Source: Sorex araneus (taxonomy: Eukaryota; Chordata; Mammalia; Eulipotyphla; Soricidae). From it: a stretch of 64,000 nt of DNA. Positions 48,901 through 60,900 of the stretch are shown here, in pieces (the first letter of the stretch is position 1; each line of letters begins with the position of its first letter). The stretch lies in the NCBI RefSeq assembly GCF_027595985.1, contig NC_073306.1, positions 84,431,599 to 84,495,598 on the forward strand, written 5' to 3'. Made by a program: the position numbers and the translations under genes. The notes beneath the pieces are model-generated. The model had not been told where the DNA came from and searched no databases. It saw only the letters and a program-made list of their open reading frames with translations.

Positions 48901-51900
48901 TCCTATGAGGTGTGGAGCTCAGATTGGCTTCTTATAAGGCAAGTGCCTTAACCCTTATACTATCTCTCCTGTCCGTGATTTTTTTTTCTTTTTTTTTTCT
49001 TTTTGGGTCACACCTGGCAGTGCACAGATGTCACTTCTGGCTCTGCACTCAGGAATTACTCCTGGCGGTGCTTGGGGAACCATATGGGATGCTGGGAATA
49101 TGGGGGAAATTGTCTGCCATGGAGGCAGGGGGAGGGTTCGGGTGGGGGGATCCTGGGGACATTGGTGGTGGGGAATGTGCACTGGTGGAGGGATGGGTGT
49201 TCCATCATTGTTTTGCTTTTTATTTTTTGGGGGGGTCACACCCAGAGATGCACAGGGGTCACTGCTGGCTCATGCACTCAGGAATTACTCCTGGCAGTGC
49301 TCGGAGGACCATGTGGTATGCTGGGAATCGAACTCGGGTTGGCCGAGTTGCAAGGCAAATGTCCTACCTGCTGTGCCATCACTCCAGCCCCTCCACTTTG
49401 TCTCTTACGAGACTTTACTAGAATGAATCACGTCCTCATATGATCTGAAATTCTGCTCTGCTTGCTCGGAGGTGAGCACCACTTTAAAGCAGTTATATTA
49501 GAGTGCACTTGGAGTCAGCCAGAGCCTTCAGATCACTTCAGATTGTTTTGAGCCATATTATCTATTCCTGGACATTAAAAAGTGTTTTTTAAAAAGCTGA
49601 ACTGTATGACTTTAATAAATTTATTCCCATTATATCCCATTCTCCTAATTTGAGAAAGCAGAATTTTGAATTCAACTTACTCGTTGAATTGGCAGTCCTT
49701 TAGAGGTTTTCTGAGTGGTTATTTTTTTTCCTTCTCTTTAACGTTATTGATGGAATTGCTGAATAGTAACGGAATACCCCGAAGTATGAAGTCTTTTTCT
49801 GTCCTTTTCCCTAAAATTCCCATATCTGCATCTGGAAAGTAAAGGCTTTTGTTTTTGCCATTATTTTTGTGATGATTTTTCATAATCCATCTGGATCTGT
49901 TACTGGCCATTTTGAGTGTCAGCGGACAGTCATCATGATGTCCCAGGCAATGACAGAAGCTGGTAACCTGTATTGACTACAGTGGGTGAGGCCAAGGCTG
50001 ACAAACTGTGGATTTGATTGTAGAATCACTGAGCTCACATCCGGTTCCAATTTTCACATGTAGAACTACCTCCCTGGGCGACTGAAGAGAGAGAACAGTG
50101 GGTAGGGCCTCGTGTGTGGCCAACCTGGGTTCAATCTCCGACACCCCAAATCGTGCTCTGAGCCCTGCCAGGAGAGATTCCTAAGCACAGAGGTAGGAGT
50201 CAGCCCTGAGCACTGCCAGGTGTGCCTCCTCAAAAGCAACACTCACAAAAACATAAAACTAGGGGCTGGAGCAATAGCACAGTGGGTAGAGCGTTTGCCT
50301 TGCACGAGGCCGAACCGGGTTCGATTCCCAGCATCCCATATGGTCCCCTGAGCACCGCCGGCAGTAATTCCTGAGTGTAAAGCCAGGAGTAACCCCTGTG
50401 CCTCGCCGGGTGTGACCCAAAAAGCAAAAAAAAAAAAACCCAAAAAAAAAAAAAAACCCCAAAAAACCCCCATAAAACTACCTTCTCAGAGTAAAGTGAA
50501 AAATGTCTGCCACACAGAGGGAGAGTGGGAGGGGTTGTATGTGGGGGTTTGGTGGTGGATCAAATATGAAAACTTCGTAACTGTATCTCAGTGATTCAAT
50601 AAAAAATAAAATTAATTAAAAAACAAAAAACACCTACCTTCTGAGATGTGAGGCAGTGACTCTGTGGTATGCAGCCCCTGGTGCTCTGCATGCAGGATGC
50701 CTGGGTCCATTCCTTGATGCCGTGTAATCAGCCAGCACTACCAGGAGTGGTCCCATCCCCACCCCCCAGCACCAAGCCCAGGGTGGTCCCCGAGTACCGC
50801 TGGCTATGGCCCCTAAACTAAACTAAGGATTGAGACCTAGGGGTCAGCATGTGGATTTTTGGGGGACACGGGGGAGCAACACCTGGTAGTGATCAGGGCT
50901 TACTCCTGGGTTTGTGCTCCAGGATCACTCCTGGCGGAGCTTTGGGGACCCTCTATGGGGCTGGGGGTTGAACCCGGATCAACCATGTGCAAGACAAGTG
51001 CTACACACTGTACTGTCACTCTGACTCCTCAATACTTTTTTTATTTTTTTATTTTTGTTTTTGGGCCACATCCAGCCTTGCTCAGTGCTTGCTCCTGCCT
51101 CTGTGCTCAGGAATCAGTCCTGGTGGTGCTTGGGGGACCACATGGGATACCAGGAATTGAACTGGGTCAGCCATGTGTAAAGCTAGTGCTGTACCCAGCC
51201 ACTTAACACATGTTTTGAAGGTACTGAATGACAGATAGAATTTTTTTTTTTTTTTTTTTTGCTTTTTGTGTCACATCTGGCAATGCACAGGGGTTACTCC
51301 TGGCTCATGCACTCAGGAATTACTCTTGGAGGTGCTTGGGGGACCATATGGGATGCTGGGAATCGAACCCGGGTCGGCTGCGTGCAAGGCAAACACCCTA
51401 CCTGCTGTGCTATTGCTCCAGCCCCAAGAGGATTTTTGTCAAAAACCTTATGAAAACAATAAAGCAGCTGTCTTCTTGGAATTTTCAGAATGACAGACTT
51501 GTACCAACAGTATTCTGTTTTGCTTTTTTGCAGAAAAGGAAGTGAATGAATTGATGGAGGAGCTGTTTGAAACTGTGAGTGCACGTTCTGGGGTGAGAGT
51601 GTGGGGCTTAAACTGGAGACCCAGGAAGACTCTGTATGGTCCTAGTTCCCCTCTGGGTTGGTGGTCATGAGTGATTGTCGGTTTTCATTCCAGTCCACCC
51701 ATGGGAGCGAGAGTAAGCAGAGCTGTCTGCTAGTGCAGCCCTGCTGTCTCTGTTGGCTGTTCTTGGACTTCTTTTGCAGAAGTTCAGGTGGCCTCCTCAG
51801 TGATCCCTGGTCCATCTTTAGGGATTGCAAATTCATTCTTGTTTAGTTTTTGTTTTTCGGACCATGTTTGAACTGTGGTGCTCAGGGGTTACCCCTGGCT

Positions 51901-54900
51901 CTGTGTTCAGGGATCACTCCTGGCAATGCTTGGGAAACTGTATGGACTGCTGGACGGTGAGCCTGGGTTGGCCGCATGGAAGGCGCATGTCCTACCCGCT
52001 ACACTGTCACTCTGGCCTTTTGTTTTTGGGCCACATCCAGCAGACTGCAAATTAATCTTTATTATTTTTTTCTTACGTTCAGTTACCTTTCCCCCCATAG
52101 TTGCAAAGTTGTTTCTGATTGGGTTTCAGTCATAAAATGTTCCAACACTTGTCCCTTCATGAGTGCACATTTCCCACTACCAGTGTCCCCAGTTTCCCTC
52201 CCGCCCCCCCGAAAATTAATTTTAAATAACCCCGAACATTGATAGTTGTTTTTTTTTCCTCATAAATTGAGCTTCTGAGAGACGTTTGTGCTCAGTTTGA
52301 GTGAGCTGAGCTGTATCCCGTCTGGCAGCTCTGTCGGGCGACAGAGGTGCGTTGGTTTTGTTTTTTTGGGCTATACCTGACAGTGCTCAGGGCTTACTCC
52401 TGATAGGCTCGGGATCATATGGGTTGCTGGGTATCAAACTCAGATTGGCCACATGCCAGGCAATTGCCTGCCCGCTATCCTGTCGCTCTGGCCCTGGAGA
52501 GTGGTTCCGATGCTTGCTCTCGTGAAGTGCTGTAATCCGGTGGTCTTCAACCACTGGTCTGGGGACCACTGCCGATAGGCACATGTGGAAAGATTGATGA
52601 CTCACTGGTTTAGAATCACCTGGTCAGCAGGACAGGTGCCGCCTGCAGGGGGACACGGTCAGAGAACACTGCTGCAGTCCACTGCTTCTCTGCCCTCTCT
52701 CACTGCTGGCCACACTTCCCCGGTGCGTTCCCCAGGAGCACCCTCCTCTGCCCCCCCTTTGCCCTCAGTTCCAAGATGAGATGGGATTCTCCAACATGGA
52801 AGATGACGGCCCGGAGGAGGAGGAGCGTGTGGCGGAGCCTCGTCCCAACTTCAACACCCCCCAGGCCCTCAGGTAGGCTGACCAAAGGCCTGGGATGGAG
52901 TGGTGGGATGCTCCGCCCCCCCGCTGCTCCTGGGGGGCGGCTGCAGAGCCCTGTGGGAGTGTTGGGCCCCGGGGACGCGTCTCCTTATCATGGGGCGGTG
53001 CAGCTCTAGATGAAGCTGTATCCGTTTGGGAAGGGAGGAAAAGCAGCAGCTGGTGGCCTCAGCCACTTCTCCAGGTGAGCGGTGCTGGAGAGGTGCGGGG
53101 GGCCGTGCAGCCAGCCACAGACCCTGTGCCACATCGTGACAGTCCTGTGCGTGAGACCCTTTTGTCCTCGATTTGCCGGCATCTCTAGTCAGTGTAAATG
53201 GACCCTGCAGGCGGTCACGACAGCCCCCAACTTCAGAGTCATTATTCCTCTCTGCGCCTCCTCACCTAATAAGGCCACTTCTGTTGGCTCCTCTGGAAAG
53301 TCGAGGCTTTCATTCTGCCCCGGTTTCCGTCATGGTTTGTGTGACCATCTGCTTGAATCTGTTGCTAGCCATTTGGAATGGCAGCAGCGTCCAATCCTCA
53401 AGTGAGGGGGCTGAGGTCACGGCTGGTTTGTGCCCAGGTGGGGCAGAACTGGCTTCGCAGACCCACTGCCTCTGTGTAGCCCGTATTTGAACTCAGCGGT
53501 GACCCCTGTCTAGAGTCGGGGACCCAGCTGACACCCAGATGTGAGAGGGAGTTCGCAGTTAAGAGTCCAGGCTTTCTCACCAGGGTGAAGAACCAGACAC
53601 ATGTCACACTCCGTGATAGTGGGTAGCACAAAAAGACTTATCAAAAGCCTCAAGGTTTCCCTGGTTTTAATCCTTTTTGAAGAATAATTGATATAATAAT
53701 AATTGACAGAATTACAAGACTAATTGTAAAAATTTGGTTTATTTCTACACTGTGAATGCATTCCCTAGTCAAGTCAGGTCATATTCCAGCCGCCTCATAC
53801 ATTTCCCTTTTTCTTCTTTTTAGACTGCTTTAAGGTGTTCCAGATTTGAGCCACTCACTCATTCCAGGGCATAGCTCTGAGAGAATTGGCAGAGTAGAAT
53901 GCAGCCTTTCCTCCTATGGATGCATAATGATGTGATCTATGCATAAGCATGTTTCAGTCCCACTTACCAACTCAACAGGTGGATTGTTTTTATTAGGGAA
54001 TTTTGTTGGTATTTGGACCACCGGCAGTGCTCATGGCTTACTTCTGGCTCTGTGCTCAGGGATTACTCCTGGCAGGGACTGGAGAACCATATGGGGTGCC
54101 CGTAATGGAAACCTAGTCGGCGGCAGGAAAGGCAAATGCCTTGTCGACTATCCTACCTCTTAATTGGATGGAGAGATGGGGCAGAGAGCAGGATGCTGGT
54201 AGGGAAGAGGAGAAAGCCTGGAGAAGAGGAGCTGAGGGATATGAATTCTTCTGTGACTGACACAGTGTAGACCAGGCCCTCAGGGGCTTGAGACATGGCT
54301 GGGATGAGAGTTGACCAGCAGTATGACCAAAAAGTTTATTAGAAAATCTCTGGCCAGGGCCCAAATGATAGTACAGCTGGTAGCACAATTGCCTTGTTCA
54401 CAGCTGACCTAGATTTGAAGCCTGGCACCCTGTACAGTCTCCTAGGCCCCGCCAGGAGTAAGCCCTGAGCACAAGTGGGCTTGGCCCCCAGAAAACAGTA
54501 AAAGAAAGGAACACAGGGGAGTATGAATTGGTGAGTGTGAGAATGGGAGAAGCTGAGAGCGGAAGTTGGAGTGATGGGGGTTTGAAGATGAATGCTTGAC
54601 TTTCTGTTCCAGATGGTTCTCAGTGTGATGGAAGACGAATGAACTCCCATTTGCACCTTAAGTGCTTGCTTAATTGGACAGAAAAATGTCCTCTGTCACT
54701 CTTAGACAGAGGGGTTTGTCTGAGGACGTTCCACTCACAGTCACTGGATTTGAGTCTTTGCTAATAGCTGTTGGATGTGCCTCGTGGCTGAGGGAAGTTT
54801 TCACTGCTGGGATGATTCTGACTCCCTTGGTCCTCTGTTAGCAGTTGGATGTGCTCTAGATTCGGGCTCATGTTCAAGTTTAATCATCTCTTTGCAGGTT

Positions 54901-57900
54901 TGAGGAACCCCTGGCAAACTTGCTCAATGAGCAACACCGTGCAGTAAAGGAGCTCCTTGAGCAGCTGAAGATGAAGAAATCGTCAGCCAAGCAGCAGCAG
55001 GAGGTAGAGCGGGCGAAGCCCCCGGAGGAGAAAGTGCAGCAGACGCTGATCCTTGACCCGGCGCAGAGGAAGCGCCTCCAGCAGCAGATGCAGCAGGTGT
55101 GACTTCCTGGTGGTGCTAACGTTGGGTCATCCCATGGCCAGACACAGGCGCCCCAAGTTAGCACTTTCTCATCAGAAATAGGGTCTTTACGTCCACTAAA
55201 CCCTTTGAGACCACAGGATCATCCTGTTGTCTCTTTTGTTGTTTTGGGGGTCACACCCATCGATGCTCAGGGGTTACTCCTGGCTCTGCACTCAGGAATT
55301 ATTCCTGGTGGTGCTCAGGGGGCCATGTGGGATGCTGGGAGGTTTTGGGCTACACCCAGCAATGATCATGGCTTACTCTTGGCTCTAAAATCAGGGATTA
55401 CTCCTGGCAGGGCTCAGGGGATTATATGGGGTGACAGGGATTAAATCTGGTTTAGCTACATGCAATGCAATTGCCTTACCCACTGTACTATACTCCAGTC
55501 CTTGAGTTAGGATCTTTTTTTTTTTTATTTTTGGTTTAATGTAGGAATACTGCTTTTTATTCAGTCACTGATTTTTTTTTTCTTTCTGGGTCACACCTGG
55601 TGATGCACAGGGGTCACTCCTGGCTCATGCATTCAGGAATCACTCCTGGCGGTGCTACGGGGACCATATGGGATGCTGGGAATCGAACCAGGATCGCCCG
55701 CGTGCAAGGCAAACGCCACCCCGCTGTGCTATTGCTCCAGCCCCTCTTCAGTCACTGATTAAGCAGACTAAAGCTGGCATGAACTCAAGCTGGCATGAAC
55801 TCCACATTTCTTTTTTTATTTTTTTATTGACTATCTGCTAGATAGATCATTACAAAGCTGTTCATGATTGGGTTTCAGTCATACAAATGATCCAACACAA
55901 AGTCTGTCCCAAGGCAGGACCTAATAATTTATTTTATATTGCTTGTTATGAATAATCCACTAAAAATGATCTAAAAAAGGTTTCTGTAGAAGAAAATATG
56001 TGAAGATTGTTGTATCTCACTCTGGAGCTATTAAGCCCTCGCATAAGTGTTTACTAACATGTTGTTAAAGGTTGAGCCTTGTGTGCTAATATCTATTCAT
56101 CTACCTAGATAGATATATAGACTTTTAAAAAAAATTTTTTTTTTTTCTTTTTGGGTCACATCCAGCTATGCTCAGGTGTTACTCCTGGCTCTGCCCTCGG
56201 GAATTACTCCTGGTGGTGCTTGGAGGACCATATGGGATACTGAGAATCGAATCCAGGTTGGCTGTGTTCAGGGTGAACTCCCTACCCACTGTGCTATCAC
56301 TCCGGCCCCTAGATAAATTTTTTAAGTGAGATTGGTTGCCTCCTACTTTATACCCCATCAAATATAGTGTGCTACTCTTGTACATTAATGGTGTAGACTA
56401 TGAAATATGGGGCTGGAGCAATAGTACAGCGGGTAGGGTGTTTATCTTGCACGCGGCTGACCCAGCTTCGATTCCCAGCATCCCATATGGTCCTCTGAGC
56501 ACAGCCAGGGGTGATTCCAAGAGTAACCCCTGTGCATTGCCAAGAGTAACCCCTGTGCATTGCCAGGTGTGACCCCCCCCCATAAAAAGAAAGAAATATC
56601 ACATGGTCGTGCACTCCAGGAATTCTAAGATTTTAGGTGATACAGGTAGGTGACAGGGTGGTACAGGTAGAATTACATTTTTAACTGGATGGTGACTTTT
56701 TTTTTTTTTTTTTTTTTTTGCTTTTTGGGTCACACCTGGCAATGCACAGGGGTTACTCCTGGCTCTGCACTCAGGAATTACCCCTGGCTGTGCTCAGGGG
56801 ACCATATGGGATGCTGGGATTTGAACCCGGGTCGGCCGCGTGCAAGGCAAACGCCCTACCCGCTGTGCTATCTCTCCAGCCCCATGGATGGTGACTTTTG
56901 GATCTGGAGGCATATCTGCAGAGTGTTGCTTTCTTCCAAGGTTTATTTGTGAATCTCTGGATCATGGCTATTAATGAGCTTATATGGTGCCAGAGGCATT
57001 AACTGCTGCTTTTGGTCTCTTGAGATTTATTTATGGGTCTCTGAAGCAAGGCTGAAAAATTAGCTTGTATAGCTGAGCCAGAGGTGGTTTGTGGGTATGG
57101 CTCCTACATACCTAACTTTTGGCCACTGAATTTATTGGGAAATTTGGTCCTGAGTTGTAGGGGTCTAGCCTGAGGCACAGCAGCAGTTTTGGGGGATCAG
57201 GAAGCCTGAAGGCACCATCAGGCTGCTGATGAACTTGGCCCACAGGTACAGGCCTGCTGGCGTCACCGCACTCCCAGAGTTAGGATTTTACATATCATTA
57301 TATCTGTCCTTATGATTCAGGTAAGAATGTACTTGGGCGGGGGGGGGGGGGGCCGGGGAGAGTGATAGCATAGCAAGTAGGGCGTTTGCCTTTTACATAG
57401 CTGACTCAGGTTTCAGCCCCAGCATTCCGTATGGTTCCCAAGCACCACCAGCAGTGATCTCTGCGCACTGCTGGGTGTGGGCCCCCTCCCAAAAATGTGT
57501 TTAAGGACCCTAACTACATTCAGAATTAAATATTTCAAAGAGGAATGGGACAGGGTTATGGCACTTGCCTTGCACTTGGTGGGCCCTGGTTTGATCCCTG
57601 GCACCACAGATGGTCTCCGGAACACCATCAGGAGTGAGGCCTGAGCACCATCCTGTTGGGTGTAGACAAAAATAAAGCTTTCAGAAGTTTCTAAGTAGTT
57701 CCTTCTGAAGTGGTACAGCTTTCACTGCTGTTTCCTTTCTCCCCATCCATCCCCTTTCTTTCAGCATCTTGTGTCACACCTGGTGGTGCTTCGGGAATGT
57801 CCTGGCTCTTGGCTTTCGGGGGTTGGGGTCACCCCCAGAAGTGCTTAGGGGACTGGGTGGTGCTCATGATGGAATCCAGACCTCCCACATGCAAAGCAAG

Positions 57901-60900
57901 TGCCTAGCCCTTGAGGTGTCTCTCAGCCCTGTGCAGGGCGATTTCTCATCTCGGTCCCTCTGCCGGGCAGTTAATGTTTCTTCGCTTCTGTTATTTTGCT
58001 CAGGGGCTGCCCTCGGTGTGTAACTGTCTCTCCAGGAAGCACAGCTTGTCTGGTGCTCCGCAAACATCTTGGGCTCCTGGGCTGACAGGACTGTGACCTG
58101 CTGCTCTCTTTTCTCTTCCTCCTCAGCACGTCCAGCTCTTGACGCAGATCCACCTTCTTGCCACCTCCAACCCCAGTCTCAGCTCGGAGGCTACCACCAC
58201 CAGGATCTTTCTTGTAAGGTTATAAGTGTCCCTAACTCTCAAGACTGGGGGATGCAGTTAGCCTGAAATTCCTGTCTCACACATCCTCGCAGCATGACTG
58301 ACGCCGATCATGTCCCGAATGCCCTGCTGCTGCTCGAGCACTCCCCGTGTTCTCCAGAAACATCAGCCCTGGTTTCTGTTACAGGACAGAGTCCTCTGCC
58401 TTCGGGCGCTCTGCCTCGTGTCAACCCATCCTGACCCCTTAGGTTTCTGATACTCTTTTCCTTGAATTCATTGTCATTCATTTGTCTCAGTGCCATTGTT
58501 TCATGTCTACATGTTGCTCATGATATTTTGAAGTTTTTTAGAAAAAAAGACCTTAATCTTTAATTTCCCTATTGGTTGGAGTTTTGGGCCCACACCCAGT
58601 GGTTCTCAGGGCTTACTCCTGGCTCTACACTCAGTTTTACTCCTGGCTTTGTGCTCAGGGATCACTTGTGGTGGGGCTTGGTGATACTTGGGGGTGCCAC
58701 ATTGACCCCGTGAGGGCAAGAACCTTTGCTGCTGCACCATCACCACAGCACGGCCTGGCCCAGTATGTCTTCTCAGGAGGATGATTCTCAGAGGCCACCT
58801 ACTGGTGTTCACTCTAACTTAATTCCCCTCCTGTCCTGTCTTCCCAGAAAGAGCTGGGAACCTTTGCGCAAAGCTCCATCGCCCTCCACCATCAGTTCAA
58901 CCCCAAGTTTCAGACCTTGTTCCAGCCGTGTAACCTGGCGGGAGCTGTGCAGCTCATCGAAGACTTCAGCACTCATGTCAGCATTGAACGGAGCCCTCGG
59001 AAGACTGGCAAGAAGACTGGTAGGGCTCAGGCATGTCCGATCCGGTGCTTCCCGCAGTGAGGGGCCGAGGCTCAGCCCTGCGCTCCCACGCCTCTCAGGG
59101 ATGGAGGCGACGGGCTGTTGGTCCCTCTACCCTCTGTTCTTTCTGCCTCCTTTGGCTTTCTTTCTCCAAGCTCTACAAGTACACGATAAAGTTGGGACTA
59201 AAGAAGGATAAGCTCATCCTATCCCTTGCCTTCATCCCTTCTTTAGTGGTAGGATGGCGATGTGGGTCACATAAATATGAGGGTTTGTATGGGGAAAGAT
59301 GGAGATTAACTGCCATCTGGTAAAGATGGTTGATATTTAGGTTTTCAGTCTCTTCTTAGGATTAGTTTATTTTAGCAGCCAGGAGTATGGCATGTGGCTT
59401 GCATGTGTTGTGAAGCCCTGCATTTGATCTGCCTCATCAGGAAAATAAAAAGCAGTCGCATTTATCATAATATTTGTAATGAGATCTCCTTCTATTTATA
59501 TCACTTTCACTGTCACTGTCATCCCATTGCTCATCGATTTGTTCGAGCGGGCACCAGTAACATCTCTCATTGAGAGACTTATTGTTACTGTTTTTGGCAT
59601 ATCCAATATGCACGGGTAGCTTGCCAGGCTCTGCCACGCAGACTCGATAGATACTCTCGGTAGCTTGCCGGGCTCTGAGAAGGGCAGAGGAATCAAACTC
59701 GGGTTGGCTGCGTGAAAGGCGAAAGCCCAACCACTGTCTATGGCCATACCACCCTGAACGTGCCTGATCTCGTCAGCCATAAAAATAAAAGAAATTTGAA
59801 GGCATCCTGAGTTAAATAAATCTGGCAGAGAAAGATAAATATTATGATTATCCACCCTCTTTTCTGGGTTTGGGGTCATATCTAGCAGTGCTCAAGGCTT
59901 CCTCCTGGCTCTGTACTCAGTGGTCACTCCTGGTAGAGATTATGTGGAGTGCTGGGATTGAACCCAGGTCGGCCGCATTTAAGATAAGCACCCGGGGCCG
60001 GAGCGATAGCACAGCGGATAGGGCGTTTGCCTTGCATGCGGCTGACCCAGGTTCGATCCCCGGCATCCCATATGGTCCCCCGAGCACTGCCAGGAGTAAT
60101 TCCTGAGTGCAAAGCCAGGAGTAACCCCTGAGCATCGCTGGGTGTGACCCAAAAAGCAAAAAAAAAAAAAATAAATAAAAATAAGATAAGCACCCTACCC
60201 ACTGTACTATTTGTCCAGCTCCAGTGTGATGTGACTTTCATATGAAATTTACATCTCATAAGAGCCAAATTCATAATAACAGAGTAGAATGATTGTTTCG
60301 AGAAGCTGGGGGTAGAAGAACTGGAGGAAATGTGATCATTGTTATAAACTTGGAAATTCCTAGGGATATAATTTTTAGTGTGGTGGCCATGGTTAATAGT
60401 AGTGTATTATATCTATATTTTATTATTTATTTAAATATTTTATTTGTTTATTTGGGCTGGAGCGATAGCACAGTGGTAGGGTGTTCATCTTTCACTCGGC
60501 CAACCGGGGTTCAATTCCTCCGCCCCTCTCGGAGAGCCTGGCAAGCTACCGAGAGTATTGCGCCCGCACGGCAGAGCCTGGCAAGCTACCTGTGGCGTAT
60601 TGGATATGCCAAAAACAGTAACAAGTCTCACAATGAGAGATGTTAGTGGTGCCCGCTCGAACAAATCGATGAGCAATGGGATGACAGTGACAGTGACAGT
60701 GATTTGTTTATTTATATTTTTTGCTTTTTTTTGGGTCATGCCCGGTGATTTCCTCCTGGCTTTGCACTCAGGAATTAGAATTACTTCTGGCAGTGGTTGG
60801 GGACCATATGGGATTCCAGGGATCAAAATAGGGATAGTCATATGGAAGGCAAGCGCTCTATCTACTCTGGTCCCTTGTTTTTAATTTTGGGTCACCTTGG

